Positions 6,882 to 12,074 of a stretch of DNA of 12,074 nucleotides are shown here, in pieces. Position 1 is the first letter of the stretch. Every line of letters begins with the position of its first letter. The notes beneath the pieces are model-generated. The model worked only from the letters and a program-made list of their open reading frames with translations, was not told the origin of the DNA and made no database searches. This DNA is from Paracoccaceae bacterium (GTDB lineage Bacteria; Pseudomonadota; Alphaproteobacteria; Rhodobacterales; Rhodobacteraceae), in contig DLZA01000009.1 in NCBI GenBank assembly GCA_003447515.1, positions 1 through 12,074 of the forward strand, given 5' to 3'. Made by a program: the position numbers and the translations under genes.

Positions 6882-7328
6882 ATGACCGCAAAGCCTTTGG
6901 CACGATATTCTTCATGGCTGCGCCGTGGCGACTTCATTTTTCTGTCCGGGGTGATCGCTGTTGAACCCACAAGCGGACAGATCATTAAGGGGTTCGAAGA
7001 CCTTCCAAATGGTACAGGACTTACAATCGGTCAAACAGGAGAGTTTTCGGTTGACATGAAGGACGGTCCGATACTGGCACAGAGTTGGTATATATTTAAC
7101 AGTATACAAGCAACGATGATTGAGGCTGGTGGAAGTATAGATGACGTATTCAAGCTGGTTCAGTATTTTCGCAACTTGTCAGATTTCCCACGCTACAACA
7201 ATGTCAGGCGGATGTTTTTCCCCAATACTCCTCCTGTATCGACCGTTGTAGAGGTTTCAGCCATGATGCCATCGGACGAGGTCATCGTTGAAGTCGAAGC
7301 GACTGCTTATCTTCCGGAAAAAAAATGA
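6882..7328 (+). CDS. RidA/YjgF/RutC-family protein, atypical
   Basis: This 148-residue protein is longer than the usual 125-130. Recognisable family parts are FIFLSGVIAV (18-27), the helix with IQATMIEAGGSIDDVFKLV (75-93) and the C-terminal strand segment PPVSTVVEV...VIVEVEATA (117-142). RidA proteins form trimers, and canonical ones hydrolyse enamines/imines using an Arg in the PARS motif (R105 in E. coli). Here that motif is PPVS with Val119, so classical 2-aminoacrylate deamination is unlikely and it belongs with the non-canonical Rid groups. About 20-25 extra residues (roughly 36-62, GFEDLPNGTG onward) sit where RidA has a short turn. It ends in ATGA with the regulator gene. Its neighbours suggest a hydrolytic or accessory step like RutC in pyrimidine breakdown. 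Confidence 0.85.
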   Translation: MTAKPLARYSSWLRRGDFIFLSGVIAVEPTSGQIIKGFEDLPNGTGLTIGQTGEFSVDMKDGPILAQSWYIFNSIQATMIEAGGSIDDVFKLVQYFRNLSDFPRYNNVRRMFFPNTPPVSTVVEVSAMMPSDEVIVEVEATAYLPEKK

Positions 7329-7942
7329 GTAATCGCCAAGATCTTGTTGCAAAGCGCGCTGAGTTAAAAGAAGAAATTTATCAAGCAGCGATTCTTGAGT
7401 TTTCTGAAAACGGTATGCGTGGTGCTTCGACTCAGGGCATCGCTGATCGTGCAAGTATTTCTAAAACAAAATTGCATTACTACATATCTAGCAAGGAAGA
7501 ACTGTATCAGGAAGTTCTGAAAAAAATTGTTGGAACTTGGGAAGAAATCTATGCTGGGGTTTCCTTGGAAAAAGGTCCTGAGGCTTTTTTTCGGGACTAT
7601 ATTAAACGAAAGGTAAGATATTCTTTAGACCGCCCTGCCGAAGTCAGACTATTTGTCCGTGAGGTAATGAGTGGTGCCATGCAACTTCGGGACCACTGGA
7701 TGGGATCACGAGAAGCCACTCTTCGTGCAGCAGAGCAGATTACCCAATGGATCGACCGGGGTCAAATTCGGGAAGTTCATCCAATTCTTCTTCAGTTTCA
7801 CATCTGGGCTTTGACTGAGCAGTATGCTGTTTTAGCCGAAGAAGCCAAATTTATGCTGGGTCAAACATCTGAGGAGCCCTTAGATGCCGAAATAATAATT
7901 AATGAAGTCTCATCTCTCATAATCAATGGTCTTAGGCCGTAG
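7325..7942 (+). CDS. TetR/AcrR-family regulator, RutR-like
   Basis: This 205-residue DNA-binding protein has a TetR helix-turn-helix at about 35-54 (STQGIADRASISKTKLHYY) followed by SSKEELYQEVL. The C-terminal domain resembles the YcdC/RutR ligand domain: LFVREVMSGA (compare LFCMEMLAGA in RutR), the FHIWALTEQYA segment (compare MIWASTQHYA), and the end IINGLRP (compare IIEGIRP). RutR represses pyrimidine catabolism and is released by uracil or thymine. I infer that this protein senses the operon's substrate or a product and acts at the palindrome at 178-208, autoregulating the whole operon because it is the last gene. ATG 7325 overlaps the preceding stop. Family assignment is firm; RutR similarity is by eye and moderately sure. 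Confidence 0.88.
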   Translation: MSNRQDLVAKRAELKEEIYQAAILEFSENGMRGASTQGIADRASISKTKLHYYISSKEELYQEVLKKIVGTWEEIYAGVSLEKGPEAFFRDYIKRKVRYSLDRPAEVRLFVREVMSGAMQLRDHWMGSREATLRAAEQITQWIDRGQIREVHPILLQFHIWALTEQYAVLAEEAKFMLGQTSEEPLDAEIIINEVSSLIINGLRP

Positions 7943-8017
7943 CCCAGATTTGGTGTAAGCCGCAAGACCGGACCGGTGTAAATATCAAGCTGCTATTTGA
8001 TTAGTTTGACTTCGGTG
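7943..8017. other. convergent intergenic gap
   Basis: These 75 bases lie between the converging TetR and Lrp genes. An 11-base perfect palindrome ACCGG-A-CCGGT (7967-7977) is present but has no T tract, so no convincing terminator is visible. A weak GTAAA-CGA-TTTAC hairpin with a T run (8023-8044), inside the end of the Lrp gene, might serve the plus-strand operon. Confidence 0.5.
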
Positions 8018-8470
8018 TTATTGTAAACGATTTACTGCGTTTTTAACACGCCGGATTGGGATAGCACTCTCTAACGAAGCGATCCCAACAACTTTGTTGA
8101 GCCGGCCGGTTAGGAACCTCTCAAACTCGTGCAAATCACGCACTGCCACGCGGACCAGATAATCAAACCGGCCCGTCATTAGCCAGCAATCAACGATTTC
8201 GGGAAAGAGGCGGACCTCAGCTTCGAAGTCTCGCAGGCGATCATCAACCTGCTGGTCAAGTCGCACAGATACAAAAACCGAAAATCCAAATCCTGCCTTC
8301 TCTTCATTTATCTGCGCAGCGTAACCGGTAATCATTCCGTCTTGCTCTAGTTTGCGAATACGCCGAGCGCAGGGCGTGGGTGACAACCCCACGCGGTCGC
8401 TGAGGTCTTGATGGGTCAGGCGAGCATCTTGTTGCAGCGCTTTGAGAATTTTGAGATCTATTGCGTCCAT
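8018..8470 (-). CDS. Lrp/AsnC-family transcriptional regulator
   Basis: This 150-residue regulator is of typical length. The N-terminal winged helix-turn-helix is at about 5-50 (DLKILKALQQDARLT, then LSDRVGLSPTPCARRIRKLE). A linker strand follows, then the ligand-binding RAM domain (about 64-143) with MTGRFDYLVRVAVRD (98-112) and the final IPIRRVKN. Lrp proteins form octamers that wrap DNA and respond to amino acids. It is divergent from an MdeB-like E1 gene, matching mdeR next to mdeAB in Pseudomonas putida, so control of that gene in response to an amino acid such as methionine is inferred. There is no Shine-Dalgarno sequence, and the predicted promoter places transcription at or next to the ATG. 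A leaderless mRNA is therefore likely. Confidence 0.92.
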   Translation of the reverse strand: MDAIDLKILKALQQDARLTHQDLSDRVGLSPTPCARRIRKLEQDGMITGYAAQINEEKAGFGFSVFVSVRLDQQVDDRLRDFEAEVRLFPEIVDCWLMTGRFDYLVRVAVRDLHEFERFLTGRLNKVVGIASLESAIPIRRVKNAVNRLQ

Positions 8471-8475
8471 TTAAA

Positions 8476-8505
8476 ATATTAGTCAAAATCACCAAAATTT
8501 GTCAA
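8476..8505 (-). promoter_or_regulatory. near-consensus sigma-70-type promoter of the Lrp gene
   Basis: On the minus strand, TTGACA (8505-8500) and TAATAT (8481-8476) are separated by 18 bp. The start of transcription should fall about 6-8 bases after the -10 element, which is the ATG of the Lrp gene (8470). The -35 element overlaps a CAATATTG box, suggesting autoregulation. Confidence 0.6.
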
Positions 8506-8552
8506 TATTGCGCAGACTTCCGATGCATGTTCGTTACTTTAACGGTGATTTT
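8485..8552. repeat. 9-bp inverted repeat in the lrp-E1 divergent region
   Basis: AAAATCACC (8485-8493) and GGTGATTTT (8544-8552) are perfectly complementary and 50 bp apart. The left arm lies in the spacer of the Lrp promoter. The arrangement suggests a second protein or looping site, or further half-sites for the Lrp protein. Confidence 0.4.
8503..8510. promoter_or_regulatory. CAATATTG palindrome, probable Lrp-family site 1
   Basis: A perfect 8-bp palindrome in the divergent promoter region, overlapping the -35 of the Lrp gene. The same octamer recurs 66 bp away at 8569-8576. Duplicated AT-rich palindromes are usual for Lrp-family octamers. Confidence 0.45.
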
Positions 8553-8567
8553 AGTCTCATTCTGCGA

Positions 8568-8577
8568 GCAATATTGC
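8568..8577. promoter_or_regulatory. GCAATATTGC palindrome, probable Lrp-family site 2
   Basis: A perfect 10-bp palindrome containing the same octamer as 8503-8510, ending 13 bases before the E1 start codon. The centres are 66 bp apart, about six helical turns, placing both boxes on nearly the same face of the DNA. Confidence 0.45.
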
Positions 8578-8590
8578 ATACTGTAGGGTT

Positions 8591-10972
8591 ATGAAACAGT
8601 ACATATCGCTCCTCAAAACCATGGAACAGCGGCTACTTTGGTTGTCCCATTGGATGATACACCATGCCAACCACTTGCGCCCTAAAAAGGACGGAATAAA
8701 GGTTGGCGGGCACCAGGCAAGCTCGGCTTCTATGGTGTCAATTATGACTGCACTGTATTTCAGTGCTTTGCGTCCCGAAGATCGCGTAGCAGTAAAACCT
8801 CATGCCAGTCCTATTTTTCATGCGATACAATATCTGATGGGTAATCTGGACCGCACGCGGATGGAGAACTTTCGTGGACTGGGTGGTGTACAAAGTTATC
8901 CGAGCCGTACGAAGGATGTGGATGACGTAGATTTTTCCACTGGTTCGGTTGGTTTGGGTGTCGCAATTACTTCGTTTGCATCACTGGTTCAGGATTATAT
9001 TACAGCTAAGGAGTGGGGTGCAGATGTTGCGCTCGGGCGCATTGTAGCGCTGGTCGGCGATGCCGAACTAGACGAAGGGAACATTTATGAGGCACTGCAA
9101 GAGGGCTGGAAAAACGATTTGCGTAACTGTTGGTGGGTTATTGACTATAACCGCCAATCTCTGGACGGTATCGTGCGCGAAGGGCTTTTCGCAAGAGTCG
9201 AAAAAATCTTTGATGCCTTTGGTTGGGACGTTGTGCGAGTGAAATATGGGGCGTTACAGCGCGCTGCGTTTAAAGAGCCTGGAGGCGATGGGCTGCGCAA
9301 TTGGATCGACGCATGCTCCAATCAGGATTACTCTGCGCTGGTATATCAAGGCGGTGTCGTCTGGCGCAAACGCTTGATGGATGATCTGGGCGATCAGGGC
9401 ACGGTGACAGCCTTGCTCGAGGCTCGTGATGATAATGAGTTGGCCGCATTGATGGAGAACCTAGGTGGCAACTGTGTGCAAACGATGGCAGAGACGTTTG
9501 CTAGCGTCGATCACGAGAACCCTGTTTGTTTTCTAGCCTACACCGTTAAGGGTTGGGGTACGCCGATTGCGGGACACAAGGATAATCATGGTGGATTGAT
9601 GAATAAGGCGCAGATGGCCGACTGGCAGGCCCAAATGGGTGTGCCTGAGGGGCAGGAGTGGGAACCATTAGCGACAGTCACGGATAAGCCCATGTTCCAA
9701 AATTTTATGGACACCGCTCCGTTCTTTGCCAAAGGCATGCGTAGGTATTTTGACGCTGCATTGCCTGTGCCTAGAATCGATACCCCGACCAACAGTCAAA
9801 TTTCAACTCAAGCTGCGTTTGGAAAGATCCTTGATGATTTGGCGAAGGGCGATAGTGACCTAGCAACACGGATTATGACAACGTCACCCGATGTGACGGG
9901 CACTACGAGCCTTGGACCGTGGGTCAATCGGCGCAAGCTATTCGCTCGGAATGAAAAGGCAGATGTCTTTATCGAACAGCGCATTCCGTCAACGGCAAAA
10001 TGGAACTTTGTGCCCGAAGGTCAGCACCTTGAGCTTGGTATTGCGGAGATGAACCTTTTTCTTTTGTTGGGCGCTGCGGGTCTGTCACACAGCTTATTTG
10101 GCAAACGAATTATTCCCATTGGTACAGTCTATGACACATTCGTTCACCGTGGCCTCGATGCCTTAAATTATGCGTGCTATCAAGACGCGCGATTCATGAT
10201 AGTCGGTACGCCTTCAGGCGTAACGCTAGCGCCCGAAGGCGGCGCGCATCAATCCATTGGTTCGCCTCTCATCGGCATCAGCCAGGACGGCTTGGCGGCC
10301 TTTGAACCGGCCTTCGCGGATGAATTGGCGATCATTATGGAATGGTCCTTTGACTATTTGCAGCGTGATGGTTCAGACGATCCCGATGAGCGCACCTGGT
10401 TGCGCGATGAAACCGGCGGCTCGGTTTATTTGCGGCTCAGCACCAACCCGATTGAGCAACCAGGTAAGCGCATTGATGATAGATTTCGACAGGGAACTAT
10501 TGATGGCGCCTACTGGTTGCGCGAACCTGGGCCAAACTGTGAAGTTGTTATTGCCTATCAGGGTGTGATCGCACCCGAAGCGATAAAAGCGGCCGGAATA
10601 ATCGGAGAATTCCGACGAGATATTGGTATATTGGCCGTGACGTCTGCCGATCGGCTAAACGCTGGCTGGACAGCCGCGCAAAGAGCACGTGCAAAAGGAC
10701 AAACCAATGCAAAAAGCCACATTGAAACGTTGCTCGAGTACATTCCCTCGCATGGTCGCTTGATAACCGTGATTGATGGACACCCGGCAACGCTTGCCTG
10801 GCTAGGCTCAGTGATCGGACACCAGACGGTTCCTTTGGGCGTCGAACATTTTGGTCAGACCGGGACGATTGCCGACCTCTACCGTCATTTTGGCATAGAT
10901 GCGCAAAGTATCGTTGAGAAGGTGCAGGGTTTGACCAGTGGACAGCCTGTCGCATGGCTCCTGAAATCATAA
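8591..10972 (+). CDS. AceE/MdeB-like thiamine-diphosphate 2-oxoacid dehydrogenase E1 (transketolase-like)
   Basis: This 793-residue protein of the homodimeric E1/transketolase superfamily is shorter than E. coli AceE (887). The N-terminal ThDP domain has GGHQASSAS (39-47), KPHASP (69-74), DFSTGSVGLG (114-123) and the cofactor motif GDAELDEGN (156-164) ending at DYNRQSLDG (185-193), equivalent to GDGEMDEP...NLQRLDG in AceE. The pyrimidine-binding domain contains LELGIAEMNLF and PEGGAHQSIGSP, and a transketolase C-terminal domain follows. The closest named relative I can suggest is MdeB of Pseudomonas putida, proposed to act on 2-oxobutyrate from methionine. No E2, E3 or methionine gamma-lyase gene lies beside it. 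ATG 8591 has AGGG only two bases upstream, so initiation may be leaderless or use M11 (8621). Confidence 0.85.
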   Translation: MKQYISLLKTMEQRLLWLSHWMIHHANHLRPKKDGIKVGGHQASSASMVSIMTALYFSALRPEDRVAVKPHASPIFHAIQYLMGNLDRTRMENFRGLGGVQSYPSRTKDVDDVDFSTGSVGLGVAITSFASLVQDYITAKEWGADVALGRIVALVGDAELDEGNIYEALQEGWKNDLRNCWWVIDYNRQSLDGIVREGLFARVEKIFDAFGWDVVRVKYGALQRAAFKEPGGDGLRNWIDACSNQDYSALVYQGGVVWRKRLMDDLGDQGTVTALLEARDDNELAALMENLGGNCVQTMAETFASVDHENPVCFLAYTVKGWGTPIAGHKDNHGGLMNKAQMADWQAQMGVPEGQEWEPLATVTDKPMFQNFMDTAPFFAKGMRRYFDAALPVPRIDTPTNSQISTQAAFGKILDDLAKGDSDLATRIMTTSPDVTGTTSLGPWVNRRKLFARNEKADVFIEQRIPSTAKWNFVPEGQHLELGIAEMNLFLLLGAAGLSHSLFGKRIIPIGTVYDTFVHRGLDALNYACYQDARFMIVGTPSGVTLAPEGGAHQSIGSPLIGISQDGLAAFEPAFADELAIIMEWSFDYLQRDGSDDPDERTWLRDETGGSVYLRLSTNPIEQPGKRIDDRFRQGTIDGAYWLREPGPNCEVVIAYQGVIAPEAIKAAGIIGEFRRDIGILAVTSADRLNAGWTAAQRARAKGQTNAKSHIETLLEYIPSHGRLITVIDGHPATLAWLGSVIGHQTVPLGVEHFGQTGTIADLYRHFGIDAQSIVEKVQGLTSGQPVAWLLKS

Positions 10973-11060
10973 CGCCTGGGGGCAAACTAAATACGGCTTC
11001 GAACAGTCGGTCGGTCGCCAATAGAGGCATAGGAGTCAATGTTCCAAGGAGTGATCAGTT
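10973..11060. other. convergent intergenic gap
   Basis: These 88 bases separate the E1 gene from the converging lactonase-like gene. They hold a short GGTCGGTCGG repeat (about 11010-11019). No terminator with a T tract and no gene is visible. Confidence 0.5.
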
Positions 11061-12074
11061 TCATATCACGGGACTAATCCGTGCAGTTGCATAGGGCGCA
11101 AGTGTGAAGCCAGCCGCACCATCGACCTTCGTGCCCGGCATCGCCAAGAAATCTGCCTGTGCAACTGCGGAAAAATGCGTCGAGTCTATTCTGTGGATTT
11201 CTGATTTTTTGTGCAAGCCAACTGCCCTTATCCGCTGTTTCTCCGCTGTTAGATTGGCGAGCCATAATTCCGGCCCAGCGTCCGTTTCAATTGCAAGGGT
11301 TGCTAGCTTACAAGGATTGTCGCATGTCGTTGAGATGCAGGCATTAGACCGGCGGGCGGCCAGCCCGGCAAGGACGTGGTAGGCTGGAACAACTTTTGCA
11401 GTGGGATGCCGCTGTGGTTTGGCTACTTGCCCGCGGCGGATCAGCCCTTGAGGGCCAGATATTGAAGCCAGGCCGACTGAGCTGAGACCCGCTTGCGCCG
11501 CTGCCGCGGCAAGCCCCAGCAACCACGCCGCGCCAAAAAGGCCGAATTGCCTTGGGTCTTCTTCAACAAGACAAATACGTTCATTTGCGGGATTTGAGAG
11601 GGCCAACGTTCCATAGGGGTTTACCCGCGACGAGATCCAGCTTGGTCCTAGTTGGTACTTTGTGGTGCCGATCATCTGCCGGGTTGAGGCGAATATCCAT
11701 TTGGCAGCCTCCAGATTTTCCATAAGAGTTTGGTCATCGGCCGCGTGAACTGCCGGACAGACGGTGTGAACGACAAAATCGAATAACCCAATTGGTACCG
11801 GCAAGCGGTTGAGTTCTGTGAAGAACGCGACAACCCCGCCGCCGATCGGGATACCCGGAAATGCCGCTCGGGCAGCCACAGCCATTTCCGAATAATCCGG
11901 ACCGGGCGGACGCGGGTCACCCGGCTGAAAGGACGCCATGTCATGGGCTTGGGTGATGATTATCGCGTTAGGTGCAACGCCTGAACGTTTCAATGCAAGC
12001 GAGATTTTAGCGATGTCCTGGGTGGCACTGCCCCGGCCTGGCAGGATCATTTCTAACTGCAGTGGGATGTTTGT
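11061..12074 (-). CDS. D-apionate lactonase-like protein, C-terminal part (partial at window edge)
   Basis: The reading frame stays open to the right edge, so the N terminus lies outside. At least 337 residues are visible, and ATG 12048-12050 is probably internal. Segments recalling the D-apionate lactonase (ApnL) family are GIPIGGGVVAFFTELNR, HTVCPAVHAADDQTLMENLE, YQLGPSWISSRVNPYG and EEDPRQFGLFGAAWLLG, consistent with a TIM-barrel hydrolase followed by a beta domain. ApnL hydrolyses the lactone of D-apionate, from the plant sugar D-apiose. The family call is from memory of conserved motifs and is moderate; a glycoside-hydrolase-like barrel is the safe reading. The gene is clearly richer in G+C than the operon at 304-7942 and converges on the E1 gene. 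A downstream apiose or sugar-acid cluster may continue beyond the window. Confidence 0.6.
   Translation of the reverse strand, partial: TNIPLQLEMILPGRGSATQDIAKISLALKRSGVAPNAIIITQAHDMASFQPGDPRPPGPDYSEMAVAARAAFPGIPIGGGVVAFFTELNRLPVPIGLFDFVVHTVCPAVHAADDQTLMENLEAAKWIFASTRQMIGTTKYQLGPSWISSRVNPYGTLALSNPANERICLVEEDPRQFGLFGAAWLLGLAAAAAQAGLSSVGLASISGPQGLIRRGQVAKPQRHPTAKVVPAYHVLAGLAARRSNACISTTCDNPCKLATLAIETDAGPELWLANLTAEKQRIRAVGLHKKSEIHRIDSTHFSAVAQADFLAMPGTKVDGAAGFTLAPYATARISPVI

Noticed and set aside
7967..7977. ACCGG-A-CCGGT palindrome between converging genes
   Set aside because: The loop of one base is too short for a hairpin and there is no T tract. It could be chance or a protein site without supporting context.
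8023..8044. GTAAA-CGA-TTTAC hairpin followed by a TTTTT run, as a terminator for the plus-strand operon
   Set aside because: The stem is only five AT-rich pairs, the T run is displaced by four bases, and it lies inside the coding end of the Lrp gene. Too weak to annotate as a terminator.
10257..11039. Open frames on both strands overlapping the end of the E1 gene (10257-10568 plus, 10548-11039 minus)
   Set aside because: They overlap a conserved coding region and show no family motifs or plausible start signals.
11067..11083. CACGG-N7-CCGTG inverted repeat near the end of the lactonase-like gene
   Set aside because: It lies within the coding sequence, is short, and has no T tract on either side.
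1..12074. CRISPR arrays, transposases, integrases, toxin-antitoxin or phage genes
   Set aside because: No repeated spacer pattern and no such protein motif was found on either strand. The tRNA remnant is the only trace of mobility.

Overview
The window reads like a moderate-GC alphaproteobacterium, most likely a marine Rhodobacterales/Roseobacter-type organism. This rests on gene content (NMT1/THI5-type ABC transporter, CodA-like amidohydrolase, RutR-like TetR, MdeB-like E1, apionate-lactonase-like protein) and protein style. No rRNA or housekeeping marker is present to prove it.

Layout. (1) Positions 25-100 hold a degenerate tRNA-Lys(TTT). Its D, anticodon and T arms are readable, but the 5' acceptor strand no longer pairs, so it looks like a tRNA 3' remnant, possibly an old integration scar. 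(2) Positions 101-303 are a leader with a striking 31-bp interrupted palindrome (178-208), probably the operator of the next operon. (3) Positions 304-7942 are nine tightly packed plus-strand genes, most overlapping by a few bases: creatininase-family hydrolase, ABC ATPase, ABC permease, CodA-like amidohydrolase, FAD-linked (PCMH-type) oxidoreductase, NMT1/THI5-like periplasmic binding protein, flavodoxin-fold NAD(P)H oxidoreductase, atypical RidA-family protein, and RutR-like TetR regulator. (4) Positions 8018-8470 (minus) encode an Lrp/AsnC regulator. It is divergent from an AceE/MdeB-like thiamine-diphosphate E1 protein at 8591-10972. The 120-bp region between them carries two CAATATTG boxes and a near-consensus promoter that predicts a leaderless lrp transcript. 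(5) Positions 11061-12074 (minus) hold the C-terminal part of a D-apionate-lactonase-like protein that runs off the right edge and is visibly more GC-rich than the operon.

How the genes may work together. The nine-gene operon has the parts of a complete scavenging route. A high-affinity importer of the family that takes thiamine-type pyrimidines is joined by two metal-dependent C-N hydrolases (cyclic amide opening and amidine/amide deamination), two flavoproteins, a RidA-like protein and a regulator resembling the uracil sensor RutR. My inference is import and catabolism of a small nitrogen heterocycle (pyrimidine, hydantoin or creatinine-like). The known active-site signatures for creatinine, cytosine and canonical RidA chemistry all appear altered, so the substrate is probably none of the textbook ones. 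This cluster is the best candidate here for an undescribed system. The Lrp/E1 pair is a separate 2-oxoacid module resembling mdeR/mdeB of Pseudomonas putida.
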